Numbered from the stretch's first letter, positions 21,889 through 31,193 are shown. The stretch is 64,000 bases of DNA from an uncultured Pelagibacteraceae bacterium (GCA_902560075.1 CACEKE010000002.1:83917-147916); one strand, 5' to 3'. Notes: generated from the letters alone by a model not told the origin. Numbers and translations: made by a program.

Positions 21889-22938
21889 TTACAGTTTTTT
21901 CAATGATTCAGGGTAAATAATAGTCAATTTTTTAATTTTTTCTATTGTGCACCCAGATAAAGTGGCCTTTGAAAAGTTATCAGATACTATTCTGTGAATC
22001 ATTTTTAAGATTTTTCTTCCTCTTGAGGAGTAGTACTTACCACCTACAACGCTTAATATTTTAGAAAAACTTCTAAATACTATTTCATCAGGTTGTAAAA
22101 AAAAATTGTGTTTTAATATTACGAATTTCCTTTTTAAATAGATAGTGTTTTCATCCAAATTGTTATTAACATAAAATTCTACAACGTCATTTGATTTTGT
22201 TAAATTCGATATAGTTAATTTAATTTTTTCAAAATTAAATTTCTCCTCTTTTAGTTTTTGAATAATTTCCCTTATTCTAGATCTTTTATATTTAAAATCT
22301 TTATTAGATGGATCTTTTATATAAAAATTGTAAATTTTTTGAGAAGTATACTCGAGCTCATTTTTACTACAATTTAACAATGGCCTACACAAATAAACAC
22401 CATTATTTTCAATTAATTTTGAATTAAACGATACAAAGCCTTTTAAACCAGATCCTCTGCTTAATCTAATTAAAAAGTTTTCAATTAAATCATCTTCTGT
22501 GTGACCTAGGAAAATAATATTAATTAAATTTTTATTTAACCTCTTGCTTATAAGATTATATCTAGATTTTCTAGCTTTTGATTGAATATTTGACTTAGGT
22601 TTTAGTCCTTTCCATTTTAGAATCTTTAAATTTATATTGATTAATTTTAATTTTTTCTTGACCATTAAAGCCTCATATTTTGAGCTATGTCTTAATCCGT
22701 GATCAACGTGATAGTAATTTATTCTGATTTTCTTTTCTAAACTATAAAGTTTAAGAAAATAAGCTAAAGCCATACTGTCAGGTCCGCCTGAAATTCCAGC
22801 AGAAAATTTAGATTTATCATTCAAAAAAATGATATTTTTTTTAAATCTTTGGTAAATATTAATTATTTTTTTATCGGATATTTTAAGAAGATTTTTTTTA
22901 TGAATTATTTTTTTTACACTCAAACTTTTTTTCCTCAT
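21889..22938 (-). CDS. tilS: tRNA(Ile)-lysidine synthase
   Basis: This enzyme changes C34 of tRNA-Ile(CAU) to lysidine so that it reads AUA. The PP-loop ATP pyrophosphatase motif SGGPDSMAL is at about residues 50-58. YYHVDHGLR near 76 and FLGHTEDDLIENFLIRLSRG near 143 are the other signatures. The chain of 349 residues is shorter than E. coli TilS and lacks a clear C-terminal domain. The start at 22,938 overlaps the end of cpoB by 41 bases; a downstream start is possible. Confidence 0.9.
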   Translation of the reverse strand: MRKKSLSVKKIIHKKNLLKISDKKIINIYQRFKKNIIFLNDKSKFSAGISGGPDSMALAYFLKLYSLEKKIRINYYHVDHGLRHSSKYEALMVKKKLKLININLKILKWKGLKPKSNIQSKARKSRYNLISKRLNKNLINIIFLGHTEDDLIENFLIRLSRGSGLKGFVSFNSKLIENNGVYLCRPLLNCSKNELEYTSQKIYNFYIKDPSNKDFKYKRSRIREIIQKLKEEKFNFEKIKLTISNLTKSNDVVEFYVNNNLDENTIYLKRKFVILKHNFFLQPDEIVFRSFSKILSVVGGKYYSSRGRKILKMIHRIVSDNFSKATLSGCTIEKIKKLTIIYPESLKKL

Positions 22939-23890
22939 ATTTGGCTTTTTGGATTACAGATTCCTTTGCGTTAGGATATTGCTTTTTAACTCCCGAAATC
23001 ATCAAACAACCTTGATCTTTTTCACCAATTTGTACTAAGGAAACTCCTAGCTTTAATAAATTTATTGGAGCTTTGTCGCTCTTAGGATAATTTTTATAAC
23101 CTTCAAGGTAAGCTGATGCTGCGTCAGTATATAATTGTCTAATCCTAAATGTTTCTGCATACCAATATTGAGCATTACCAGCTAATTTATGATCTGGATT
23201 TGTGTTTACAAATTCTCTAAATGCTCTCTCTGCAGTATTATAATCTCCAACTTTAAGAAAACTTGTTGCAAATTCATACTGCTGTTGTGGATTTGTTTGA
23301 GGTAAAATTTTTTCTTCTACAACAAAATTTTCAGTTACTACTGAGGCTGTAGTATCAATTGATTGTGTCTCTTGATTTGTTTCCTCGCTGGTCATATCTT
23401 TATAAGAAATTGAACCAAGATCTTGGGGTTCACTCGAACCAGGTAAAGTTAGATTTGGATCACTAGATGAAGATGAAGATGTTATACTTGCTGCCTCAGT
23501 ACTGATATTTTTATTTACTGATTTCTCTAATTGTTGAAACCTTAGTTGATTATCGCTCTGTACCTTTGATAGTCTAGTAGAAAGTTTATCTATCTTAAAG
23601 TTAATTTCTTCAAATCTGTTAGTTAAATTTTGAAACTGGGTTTCAATCTCTGATAATTTTAATAAATGTCTAGTTAAAACATCCTCAGCATTATCATTTA
23701 ATTCATGTGAGTTATTTGATAATTCATTGTTTAATTTACTCTCAGAATAAACTGCTTTTTCTAAAGTTTTGATATCATTTTGAATAATTTCTAATATTTC
23801 TTTGAAATTATGGTTGTCGGAAAAAGAGTTAGACGACGCAAGAAATAAATAAAACAAAATATAATTAATTATAAATATAATTTTTTTCAT
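22898..23890 (-). CDS. cpoB: Tol-Pal system protein CpoB/YbgF
   Basis: This periplasmic protein has a signal peptide MKKIIFIINYILFYLFLASSNSFS, a coiled-coil stretch (about residues 30-115), a Ser/Thr/Gln-rich linker with six serines in a row, and C-terminal TPR repeats (FATSFLKVGDYNTAERAFREF, AQYWYAETF, APINLLKLGVSL). CpoB coordinates the Tol machine with peptidoglycan synthesis. I place the start at the ATG at 23,890 because upstream codons precede the signal peptide. A strong hairpin separates it from pal, so it may be transcribed separately or by read-through. Confidence 0.9.
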   Translation of the reverse strand: MKKIIFIINYILFYLFLASSNSFSDNHNFKEILEIIQNDIKTLEKAVYSESKLNNELSNNSHELNDNAEDVLTRHLLKLSEIETQFQNLTNRFEEINFKIDKLSTRLSKVQSDNQLRFQQLEKSVNKNISTEAASITSSSSSSDPNLTLPGSSEPQDLGSISYKDMTSEETNQETQSIDTTASVVTENFVVEEKILPQTNPQQQYEFATSFLKVGDYNTAERAFREFVNTNPDHKLAGNAQYWYAETFRIRQLYTDAASAYLEGYKNYPKSDKAPINLLKLGVSLVQIGEKDQGCLMISGVKKQYPNAKESVIQKAKYEEKKFECKKNNS

Positions 23891-23927
23891 TAAACTTTTT
23901 ATTTGTATGAATAATAATGGCAAAATA

Positions 23928-23955
23928 AAGACCCTAGATTTAAATCTAGGGTCTT
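23928..23955 (-). terminator. Intrinsic terminator after pal
   Basis: A perfect 28-base palindrome (14-base arms, AAGACCCTAGATTT and its complement) starts 20 bases after the pal stop. On the minus strand it is followed by TATTTTG, a short U-rich tail. The stem carries the only GC-rich patch in the gap. It would end or attenuate the pal transcript before cpoB. Confidence 0.75.
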
Positions 23956-23975
23956 AAATTATTAATTTTTTTATC

Positions 23976-24458
23976 TTAATTAGCTTTAACTGAGACTGAT
24001 CTTCTATTTTTTGACCATGCTAAAGGATTTGAGCCAGAATCCACTGGTCTCTCTTTTCCATAACTAATTACAGAAATTCTATCTGAGGAAATTCCATATG
24101 TCATCAAATAGTCTTTTGCAGCATTAGCTCTTCTTTCACCTAATGCTAAGTTGTATTCTCTTGTTCCTCTTTCGTCAGCGTGGCCTTCTAAAACAATTGT
24201 AATGTCTGAATTCTTTCTTAACCATGCAGCTTGTTTTCTTAAAGTATCTCTAGAAGCAGTTGTTAAAACTGACTCATTGGTTGCAAAGAAAACCCTGTCT
24301 GGGACACCACTTGCTAAATATTCTACAGTGTCTGTACCAGTATATACGTCTCCTTGCATCTGAGAATCTACTTTTTTAGTTTGTGTTGCACATGCAGACA
24401 AAACAAAGCTTAACAGAAATGCTAGGAATACGTTTTTTAAAATTTTGTTAGATATCAT
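23976..24458 (-). CDS. pal: Peptidoglycan-associated lipoprotein Pal
   Basis: This outer-membrane lipoprotein has 160 residues. The signal peptide ends in the lipobox LSAC (residues about 20-23), giving a lipidated cysteine. The OmpA-like peptidoglycan-binding domain has VFFATNESVLT, LEGHADERGTREYNLALGERRA and the ISYGKERPVDSG loop with the conserved Asp and Arg. Pal binds TolB and peptidoglycan during cell constriction. An AAGGAG Shine-Dalgarno sequence precedes the ATG, and the gene has its own candidate promoter and terminator. Confidence 0.96.
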   Translation of the reverse strand: MISNKILKNVFLAFLLSFVLSACATQTKKVDSQMQGDVYTGTDTVEYLASGVPDRVFFATNESVLTTASRDTLRKQAAWLRKNSDITIVLEGHADERGTREYNLALGERRANAAKDYLMTYGISSDRISVISYGKERPVDSGSNPLAWSKNRRSVSVKAN

Positions 24459-24509
24459 ACTGCTCCTTAATTAATTGTCTAAATCCTTAAATTTTAATTT
24501 TTTCATAAC

Positions 24510-24538
24510 TAAATAGATCTTTCAAGCATAAAAATCAA
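24510..24538 (-). promoter_or_regulatory. Candidate promoter of pal
   Basis: On the minus strand TTGATT (24,538-24,533) and TATTTA (24,515-24,510) are 17 bases apart, in the 115-base gap between tolB and pal. This would give a leader of about 45 bases that carries the AAGGAG ribosome site. It is a sequence match only. Confidence 0.4.
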
Positions 24539-24573
24539 TTGAATTAATCCAATATTTTATGTCCAAATTAGGA

Positions 24574-25917
24574 TTAATTACTCAATAATGATGACCAGGA
24601 AGGGTCTGAACCATCAGTTTCTGTTGGTACCTGTCTCTCATTATAACCAGTTAAATCTATAGACCAAAGTTTTGCTGAAAATCCTTTACCCTCACTATTA
24701 GATTTTGTTTCTCTATAAAAAATTAGTACTCTTCCATTTGGAGACCATGATGGTGCTTCTTGATAATAATTTTCAGTTAGCAATCTTTCTCCACTGCCGT
24801 CAGTTCTCATAACACCAATATAAAATTTACCTTTATGTAATTTTGTAAATGCTATTAGGTCACCTCTAGGAGACCAAACTGGAGTTCCATATAAACCTTT
24901 TCCAAATGAAATTCTTTTAACATTAGAGCCATCACTTTTCATAACATATATTTGTTGAAATCCACTTCTATCAGAATTAAATGTAATAAATTTTCCATCT
25001 GGTGAATAAGATGGAGACGTATCTATTGATGGATGATTAGTAATTCTGTTTACGATACGATTTTCCAAATTCATTGTATAAATATCGGAATTGCCATCTT
25101 TAGCAAAACTCATGATTATTTTTTTTCCATCAGGAGAAAATCTTGGAGCAAATGTCATTCCTGGAAAATCTCCGACCACTTCCTGTATCCCAGTTTCTAT
25201 ATCCAATAAATAAACTCTAGGTAAATTTTTAAAATAAGATAAGTATGTAACCATTTGGTTTGTGGGATTAAATCTAGGAGTTAGAACTAACTCGTTTCCT
25301 AACGTTAAATATTTAGTATTAACACTATCTTGATCCATAATAGCAAGTTTCTTGATTCTTTTTGTTTTTGGACCCTGTTCAGCAACATAAATTATTCTTG
25401 TATCAAAATAACCCTTTTCACCAGTTAGTCTCTCATAAATTTTGTCTGATATAATATGACCAACTCTTCTCCAGTTTTCTGGCACAGTTGTAAAAGCTAG
25501 CGCCATAAGTTCTTTAGCAGCAAGCACATCCCATAATCTGAACTCTACTCTTAATTTCTCATCTACAAATTTTACCTGTCCAGTTATAAGTGCTTGGGCT
25601 TTAATTAATTTCCAATCTTCAAATCTCGGTTTTAAATGTGCCACATCAGGATTTTGTAAAAAAGCATTTTTTTCTAAAGGATTAAATAACCCAGTTCTTC
25701 TTAAATTGTTTTCAACAACTTCAGATATTTTCTCTCCTAATTTACTAATATTTGTTTCATTTTTGAGCTCTTGTTTGGTATCACTGTCTGAAAATAGAGG
25801 AGAAACAGCAATTGGAAGTGGATTTAGATTTCCTCTAGTAATATCTACTTCTATTAGAGAATATGCATTGTTTATATTAAGTAAAAAAAATAAAATAAAG
25901 AATAGATTTTTTTTCAT
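24574..25917 (-). CDS. tolB: Tol-Pal system beta-propeller protein TolB
   Basis: This periplasmic protein has a signal peptide ([20 protein letters not shown]), an N-terminal alpha/beta domain including RRTGLFNPL and LITGQVKF, and a six-bladed propeller of TolB repeats. Blade motifs include [49 protein letters not shown] and [14 protein letters not shown]. The start at 25,917 is chosen because it gives a signal peptide, is preceded by GAGGGG, and forms an ATGA overlap with the tolA stop. TolB binds Pal. Confidence 0.96.
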   Translation of the reverse strand: MKKNLFFILFFLLNINNAYSLIEVDITRGNLNPLPIAVSPLFSDSDTKQELKNETNISKLGEKISEVVENNLRRTGLFNPLEKNAFLQNPDVAHLKPRFEDWKLIKAQALITGQVKFVDEKLRVEFRLWDVLAAKELMALAFTTVPENWRRVGHIISDKIYERLTGEKGYFDTRIIYVAEQGPKTKRIKKLAIMDQDSVNTKYLTLGNELVLTPRFNPTNQMVTYLSYFKNLPRVYLLDIETGIQEVVGDFPGMTFAPRFSPDGKKIIMSFAKDGNSDIYTMNLENRIVNRITNHPSIDTSPSYSPDGKFITFNSDRSGFQQIYVMKSDGSNVKRISFGKGLYGTPVWSPRGDLIAFTKLHKGKFYIGVMRTDGSGERLLTENYYQEAPSWSPNGRVLIFYRETKSNSEGKGFSAKLWSIDLTGYNERQVPTETDGSDPSWSSLLSN

Positions 25918-26723
25918 CACCCCTCTAACATTTCTCTTGCATCGAAATTTAATTGTAAATCCTTCCATCTTTCATATCCAGTAGATGGAACTCTCAAAGG
26001 TTGGCATAGCTGAATTGCTCTTAAAGCGCTTTCTGCGAGTACCTTATAAAAATTTTGACCAGGTTTATTCATTCTTGCATGATCTAGTATTTCAGAATCA
26101 ATTATTGTGCCATCTGGTTCTAATTTCAATTTAATTCTTACCATTAAATTTTCGTTGTAAGGTAGTCCCAAAGGTATACTCCAGCAACCAAATATTTGGG
26201 CTTTTAATGCATCTTCTTCACTTAAAGTTAATCCTACATTATTTAATGATTTATCTTGAGATTGAGTAATTTTATTAGACTTTACATTGGTTTCAGCTAA
26301 ATTTTCTTTAGACTTATCAATTAATGCTGCAATATTTGTGGGATCAAAGATTTCTTTTTTTTCGAATTCGGATACTTGTTTCACTTTTGTGTCTTCTACT
26401 TCAGGATTTTGCTTATCATCTATTTGTTTAATTTTTTCAACCTTTTGGTCTGGCATTGGAATTGCTTCAGGTTTGATTTTTTTAATTTTTTTTGGAGGTG
26501 CTTGCTCTGATACAAGTTTTTTTTCTTCCTCTTTGATTTTCTCAATTATTTTTTTTGCTTTAGGTGCAAAAGGAATATTTGTCTTCTCAGAAATTTGAAT
26601 TAGCTCGACAGATATTAATGGAGGCAAATCTAAAGGTTTTTTAGCGACAAAAGGTAAACTCACAATCGTTAAAATTATTATTAACGCATGAAAAGCTGAT
26701 GATAATAGAATACTTTTAGACAC
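25917..26723 (-). CDS. tolA: TolA-like protein (TonB/TolA C-terminal domain)
   Basis: This 268-residue inner-membrane protein links the TolQR motor to the outer membrane. It has one N-terminal helix ([20 protein letters not shown], residues 8-27), a charged Lys/Glu/Pro-rich middle region (about 50-150) and a C-terminal TolA/TonB-like domain (about 170-265) with [23 protein letters not shown] and [16 protein letters not shown]. The shaft is much shorter than in E. coli TolA. Position between tolR and tolB supports the call. Confidence 0.9.
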   Translation of the reverse strand: MSKSILLSSAFHALIIILTIVSLPFVAKKPLDLPPLISVELIQISEKTNIPFAPKAKKIIEKIKEEEKKLVSEQAPPKKIKKIKPEAIPMPDQKVEKIKQIDDKQNPEVEDTKVKQVSEFEKKEIFDPTNIAALIDKSKENLAETNVKSNKITQSQDKSLNNVGLTLSEEDALKAQIFGCWSIPLGLPYNENLMVRIKLKLEPDGTIIDSEILDHARMNKPGQNFYKVLAESALRAIQLCQPLRVPSTGYERWKDLQLNFDAREMLEG

Positions 26724-26724
26724 A

Positions 26725-27141
26725 TTAACGCTCTTTATAAGGCTCGGATATTAGAGCAACTTTTGTAAAACCAGATCCGGAAAGCATGCCCATAATTTCA
26801 AGAACACGACCATAATTAATTGTTTTATCTCCTCTCACATAAATTCTAGTATCCGTTCTGTTTTTTGAAACTGCAAGAATTTTATCTATTATATTATCAT
26901 ATTCAACTTTTGACTCTTGGATATAGATTTCTCCTTTAGAATTAATGGTAAGTGTTAGTGGCTCTTGTTCTTCAGGCAATGTGTCTGCTGAACTTTCTGG
27001 CAAATCAACTTGAACACCAACTGTTAGAAGAGGAGCTGTAACCATAAAAATTATCAATAAGACTAACATTACATCAACAAACGGTGTAACATTAATTTCA
27101 CTCATTGGTTCTCTTGATGATCGTTTAAGATTAAAAGCCAT
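26725..27141 (-). CDS. tolR: TolR/ExbD family biopolymer transport protein
   Basis: This 138-residue protein has MSEINVTPFVDVMLVLLIIFMV near its N-terminus: the conserved Asp of the single transmembrane helix that carries protons through the TolQR stator. The periplasmic domain follows, with VDLPESSAD and IYVRGDKTINYGRVLEIMG. It is 1 base from tolA and abuts tolQ. Confidence 0.96.
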   Translation of the reverse strand: MAFNLKRSSREPMSEINVTPFVDVMLVLLIIFMVTAPLLTVGVQVDLPESSADTLPEEQEPLTLTINSKGEIYIQESKVEYDNIIDKILAVSKNRTDTRIYVRGDKTINYGRVLEIMGMLSGSGFTKVALISEPYKER

Positions 27142-27813
27142 TTAAATTATAGATATAAATCTTTTTGAAAAATTTTCCAATTTTTGAAAATATTTTTTAG
27201 AGTCATTGCTAAATTTATTATATGCGATAACTGCTGGTATGGCTGCTAATAAACCAAGAGCAGTCGCAAACAATGCTTCCGCTATACCTGGTGCAACAAT
27301 AGCTAAACTGGTATTTCTTGAAATTGCTATTGATTGAAATGAATTCATTATTCCCCATACAGTTCCAAATAATCCAATAAAGGGGGCTGTAGATCCAACA
27401 GTTGCTAAAAAAGTATAATTTTTCTCTATAATGTTCATTTGCTTTTCTATATTTGATTGAAGTGTACTTCCTAATCTCTCAGATAAATTTGACTTAGATC
27501 GTGTTTTAATTACAGATTGCATTGTTACTCTGAAAACTTTTGCCATTGGGTCGTCTATGTTAGCCGGTAGATTGTTAAAAAATGTTTCTGCCGATTTCGA
27601 TTTCCAAAATTTTTCCTCAAATTCATCAGAGGTCTTATTTATTTTTTTAAATAATTTATATTTGTCAAAAATAATTGCCCAAGAATAAACTGATGCTGCA
27701 ATTAAAATAATTATTACTGATTTAACTATGATATCTGCTCTTAAAAATAATTGAACTATTGAAAAATCTGTACTTGTTAAACCAACGGCTTGTGATGCAA
27801 TATCTGCTTCCAT
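27142..27813 (-). CDS. tolQ: TolQ (MotA/TolQ/ExbB proton channel)
   Basis: This 223-residue stator protein has three membrane segments (about residues 30-50, 130-155 and 165-190). The second and third carry ATVGSTAPFIGLFGTVWGIM and the helix-rich IAPGIAEALFATALGLLAAIPAV, the MotA_ExbB signature. It is the first gene of tolQRAB. ruvA, ruvB and ybgC, often found just upstream in proteobacteria, are absent: only 54 bases separate tolQ from the ruvC-like gene. Confidence 0.96.
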   Translation of the reverse strand: MEADIASQAVGLTSTDFSIVQLFLRADIIVKSVIIILIAASVYSWAIIFDKYKLFKKINKTSDEFEEKFWKSKSAETFFNNLPANIDDPMAKVFRVTMQSVIKTRSKSNLSERLGSTLQSNIEKQMNIIEKNYTFLATVGSTAPFIGLFGTVWGIMNSFQSIAISRNTSLAIVAPGIAEALFATALGLLAAIPAVIAYNKFSNDSKKYFQKLENFSKRFISII

Positions 27814-27867
27814 AAAACTTTATTCACACTAAATTGTGTCATCAATTTGACTTTAGTAATATAGGTA

Positions 27868-28359
27868 TTAATTACTTAAATGTGTATTATTAAAAAAACT
27901 AGCTATCAAAATTGCATCTGCTTTATTATTATCCTTTTTTTTTGATAGTTTAGAGGATATTTGAGGAAAAATTTCTATTGCTTTAGTTCTACTTGCCTCT
28001 TTTTCTGTCTTAATCAGATTAAAATATTTCTTCCATTTCGCAGGTCGAACAAAATACATTGGTAGTTGCATTGCAGAACAAATTCCCTTAATCACACCAA
28101 ATGATTGACCAAAATTAAACATACTGGTCACACCTTGTCCAGGCATTGCAGATACCTGTTCTATAACAACAATAATTTTTTTTTTATCTATATTTTTGAT
28201 TTTTAAATTTATTTCGTTATAGATTTGGGAGCCATTCACTTGTTTTTTATTTTTTTTGCCGTCTGCCATAAATGGCATATCAATTACATCTATCACACTC
28301 CCATTCTCAAAAAAACAGATTGCACCTGAAATACCTGGGTCAATACTTATTATATACAT
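27868..28359 (-). CDS. ruvC: RuvC-like Holliday junction resolvase, phage-type
   Basis: This is a 163-residue RNase H-fold protein. Catalytic acidic residues visible are the Asp of ISIDPGISGAI (near residue 6), the Glu of VVIEQVSAMPGQG (near 67) and the Asp of NNKADAILIASF (near 149). The MPGQGVTSMFNFGQSFGVI stretch and VRPAKWKKYF resemble small RuvC-like resolvases of phages more than standard RuvC, and the fourth acidic site next to the last Asp appears to be Asn. Location after yebC matches that of ordinary ruvC. Confidence 0.75.
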   Translation of the reverse strand: MYIISIDPGISGAICFFENGSVIDVIDMPFMADGKKNKKQVNGSQIYNEINLKIKNIDKKKIIVVIEQVSAMPGQGVTSMFNFGQSFGVIKGICSAMQLPMYFVRPAKWKKYFNLIKTEKEASRTKAIEIFPQISSKLSKKKDNNKADAILIASFFNNTHLSN

Positions 28360-28362
28360 CTT

Positions 28363-29085
28363 CTAATCTATAAATTTTAAATTTGTATAAACATTTTGAA
28401 CGTCTTCGTTATCCTCTAAACTATTTATAAAATCATATAAATTTTGTTTTTCGTCTTCCTTAGGAATAACTAAATTAATTGGTATCCATTCAATTTTTGT
28501 TGATATAAAATTTTTGATTTCAATTTCCAATTTTTTTTTAACATTATAAATTTCATTTTTTTCACAATGAATTTCATAAATATCATCTTTAATTAATAAA
28601 TCATCAATTCCTAAATCTATTACATAATTGTATAAGACATCTTCTTTGATCTCATTGATATCAAGCTTAATAACTCCGATTTGTTTGAAATTATGAGAAG
28701 CAGATCCTTGTGAGCCTAAGGATCCACCATTTTTTTGAAAAAGTGTTCTAATATTAGAAGCTGTTCTATTTTTGTTGTCCGTCAAAGCCTCAACTATACA
28801 TGCTACATTATTAGGACCGAAGCCCTCATATCGTAAATGTTCGAAATTATGGTCTTTTGATAATTTTGATTTATCTATTGCTCTCTCTATATTATCTTTG
28901 GGCATATTAGCAGATCTAGCAGATTGAATTGCTGATCTTAATCTGGAATTTGTGTTTGGATCTTTATCCCCTAGTTTTGCAGCTACTGTAATTTCTTTTG
29001 ATAGTTTTGAAAATATTTTAGATCTAGTTTTATCAACTCTATCCTTTTTATGTTTTATACCTGCCCAATGAGAATGTCCCGCCAT
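28363..29085 (-). CDS. yebC: YebC/PmpR family regulator
   Basis: This 240-residue protein starts with the strict family signature MAGHSHWAGIKHKKDRVDKTRSK and has NMPKDNIERAIDKS near residue 75, YEGFGPNNVACIVEALTDNKNRT near 105, and KNGGSLGSQGSASHNF near 132. Family members are described as DNA-binding regulators and, more recently, as factors that relieve ribosome stalling. It precedes the ruvC-like gene by 3 bases. Confidence 0.95.
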   Translation of the reverse strand: MAGHSHWAGIKHKKDRVDKTRSKIFSKLSKEITVAAKLGDKDPNTNSRLRSAIQSARSANMPKDNIERAIDKSKLSKDHNFEHLRYEGFGPNNVACIVEALTDNKNRTASNIRTLFQKNGGSLGSQGSASHNFKQIGVIKLDINEIKEDVLYNYVIDLGIDDLLIKDDIYEIHCEKNEIYNVKKKLEIEIKNFISTKIEWIPINLVIPKEDEKQNLYDFINSLEDNEDVQNVYTNLKFID

Positions 29086-29093
29086 TAAATTTC

Positions 29094-29891
29094 TTATTTG
29101 TGCTCCCCGCTAAAAATAAAACTCTCAGCTTTTTTTGCTAATCCACTATTATCGTCAGCATCTACGATAACTCCACATAGAGAAGCATTTCCATTCGATG
29201 GAAAGTTTTTATCTGTAGTTTTTCTTAAAAATCTATTTAAAGATATTTCTTTATTCATGCCTATTACAGAATTATAATCTCCACACATGCCTGCATCTGT
29301 TTGATAAGCTGTTCCTTTAACTAATATTCTACAATCATTAGTTGGAACATGTGTATGAGTACCAACAACTAAAGTCGCTTTACCATCAAAAAAATGTCCT
29401 ATTGCCATTTTTTCACTTGTGATTTCACCATGAAAATCGACTAACAAAAAATCATAGTCGGCTTTTAATTTTTTATTATCTAAAAAATTTTTTGAAACAT
29501 CAAAAACGTTTTCACACTTTTTCATGAAAACATTTCCCATCAAATTAAGAACACCAACTTTGAAACCTCTTTTTGAATTAAAAATGTTAAAACCTTTACC
29601 AGGTAGATCTCCAGTGAGGTTTAAAGGTCTGAGTAATCTTTTCTCATTTTTAATAAAATCATAAGTCTCTTTTTGATCCCAGATGTGATTTCCAGTTGTT
29701 ATAACATCAACACCTGATGATAATAATTCACTCATAATGTTTTCGGTTATACCTACTCCGCTATCAAAGGAATTTTCACCATTAACAACTACAAAATCAA
29801 TTTTTTTTTTTATAATTATTTCTGGTAAATTTTTCTTTAATTTATCGCAACCGGGAAAGCCAACTATATCACCTAAAAATAAAAATTTCAT
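29094..29891 (-). CDS. YmdB-family metallophosphoesterase
   Basis: This 265-residue calcineurin-like phosphoesterase belongs to the YmdB/TIGR00282 group. Metal-binding motifs are FLGDIVGFPG (Asp), VVNGENSFDSGVGI (Asn/Glu), TGNHIWDQKE (His), LVDFHGEITSEK and VVGTHTHVPTND. Characterised members hydrolyse 2',3'-cyclic AMP. It overlaps the formyl-THF cyclo-ligase gene by 4 bases, in the usual alphaproteobacterial order before yebC. Confidence 0.88.
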   Translation of the reverse strand: MKFLFLGDIVGFPGCDKLKKNLPEIIIKKKIDFVVVNGENSFDSGVGITENIMSELLSSGVDVITTGNHIWDQKETYDFIKNEKRLLRPLNLTGDLPGKGFNIFNSKRGFKVGVLNLMGNVFMKKCENVFDVSKNFLDNKKLKADYDFLLVDFHGEITSEKMAIGHFFDGKATLVVGTHTHVPTNDCRILVKGTAYQTDAGMCGDYNSVIGMNKEISLNRFLRKTTDKNFPSNGNASLCGVIVDADDNSGLAKKAESFIFSGEHK

Positions 29892-30430
29892 TTGTAAAAT
29901 TTATTTTCTGTAATAACTAGATCTAGTTTTTTGTCAAAATTATTAATCGGAATTTTATTAACTTTTTGAAAAGAGAAAGCAAAGCCGATTGATTTAAAAA
30001 GCTTTTTTTTTTCTAATTTGGCTAAATATCTGTCGTAATATCCTCCACCGTATCCAATCCTATACAGTTTGTCGTCAAAAGCTACTAGAGGAACAAATAA
30101 AATATTAGGTAATAGAATTTTACTCTTAAAAGGTTCTGGTATCCCATATTTATTAATTTTCATTGGAAATTTAAATGAATATTTATAAAACTCCATATCA
30201 TTATTATTTTTAATTACTGGGAGGCTTATTTTAATTTTTTCATTCTCGAGTTTTTTAAGTATATTTAAGCAGTCTATTTCATAATTTACCGGAATATAAC
30301 CACCAATAACTGGTTTTACACTATTATTAAAAATAAAGTCTTTAATAATATTAAAACTAATTTTTTTTAAAGGATCAAACTTTTTTTTTCTTATATTTAA
30401 AATTTTATTTCTAATATCTGATTTTTTCAC
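29888..30430 (-). CDS. fau: 5-formyltetrahydrofolate cyclo-ligase
   Basis: This 180-residue protein converts 5-formyl-THF to 5,10-methenyl-THF with ATP. Signatures are GGYIPVNYEIDC near residue 43 and, in the C-terminal half, LFVPLVAFDDKLYRIGYGGGYYDRYL, which holds the nucleotide-binding glycine loop. Elsewhere this gene often sits beside zapA with the 6S RNA gene between; here the gap to zapA is 2 bases, so no 6S RNA gene is present at this site. Confidence 0.9.
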   Translation of the reverse strand: MKKSDIRNKILNIRKKKFDPLKKISFNIIKDFIFNNSVKPVIGGYIPVNYEIDCLNILKKLENEKIKISLPVIKNNNDMEFYKYSFKFPMKINKYGIPEPFKSKILLPNILFVPLVAFDDKLYRIGYGGGYYDRYLAKLEKKKLFKSIGFAFSFQKVNKIPINNFDKKLDLVITENKFYK

Positions 30431-30432
30431 TT

Positions 30433-30882
30433 TTATCTATCTAATGATGAATTGACATCAATTTTCTTAATAAAATTTTCTAATTTGTTTGTAGTGTCTT
30501 CAATAATAGAGTTATAATTATTTTTATTTTTTTCAATTTCAATTTCTAATTCTTTTTGTTTTTCGTTTAATAAATGTATTTGAATATCTTTATTTTTTTT
30601 AAAATCATAAACTAATGATTTTAGTTCTTTAAATTTATTTTTTATTTCATCGATTTCTTTTTTTTTTTCATTTATTCTTTTTTTAGTTTCATAATACTCA
30701 TCTAGAACAGTTATAGAGGTTATTAATAACAATTTGTTCTCACCTATGTTTCCAAGAGTAGTTTTCAATTTATTAAATTTATTGTTTAATATGTTTGATA
30801 GCTCATCAAGATGTTCTTCTTGTCCATCCTCGCAAGACAATAAAAAATCTTTACCATTGAAGTTTATGTTTACATTTGCCAT
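30433..30882 (-). CDS. zapA: Cell division protein ZapA
   Basis: This 149-residue protein has the ZapA N-terminal domain: VNINFNGKDFLLSCEDGQEEHLDELSNIL at the start, then LLLITSITVLDEYYETKKR. It is longer than E. coli ZapA (109), through an extended, lysine-rich coiled coil (about residues 70-140). ZapA cross-links FtsZ filaments. The call rests on the N-terminal domain and on the neighbouring fau gene. Confidence 0.8.
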   Translation of the reverse strand: MANVNINFNGKDFLLSCEDGQEEHLDELSNILNNKFNKLKTTLGNIGENKLLLITSITVLDEYYETKKRINEKKKEIDEIKNKFKELKSLVYDFKKNKDIQIHLLNEKQKELEIEIEKNKNNYNSIIEDTTNKLENFIKKIDVNSSLDR

Positions 30883-31193
30883 TTATCTATTTCATCAATT
30901 AGAATATCCGTTTCCTGATTTAATTCATCAATTTTCTCCTCGAATTTCTTTTCTTTTTTACTTTCTTCTTTTCGCTGTTTATTAAAATAATCTAATTTAA
31001 CCTTTAATTGTTCGTACTCATTTTTCATAAAATTATATTTTTTCACTAATTCTGTTTTTTCAATTTCTAATTGATTTTTTTTGTTTTCTAACAGTTTAAT
31101 TTCTTTAGAGTTTTTAATAGTTAATATCTCAAAATTTTTCAATTTTTCTAAAGTGTCTAGTAATTTTTTTTCTTTCTCATTAAAGGAATTCAT
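30870..31193 (-). CDS. Coiled-coil protein of unknown function
   Basis: I do not recognise a specific family. The 107 residues are almost wholly Lys/Glu/Leu-rich heptads (EKKLLDTLEKLKNFEIL through EKFEEKIDELNQETDILIDEI), so a long coiled coil is predicted, with no membrane segment. It overlaps the start of zapA by 13 bases and is the first gene of the minus-strand run. In other alphaproteobacteria small coiled-coil proteins occupy the same place, so a role with ZapA in division is a fair guess. Confidence 0.7.
   Translation of the reverse strand: MNSFNEKEKKLLDTLEKLKNFEILTIKNSKEIKLLENKKNQLEIEKTELVKKYNFMKNEYEQLKVKLDYFNKQRKEESKKEKKFEEKIDELNQETDILIDEIDKWQM

Noticed and set aside
30425..30440. 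Possible 6S RNA gene between zapA and the formyl-THF cyclo-ligase gene
   Set aside because: 6S RNA often lies here in other proteobacteria, but the genes are separated by 2 bases only, so there is no room.
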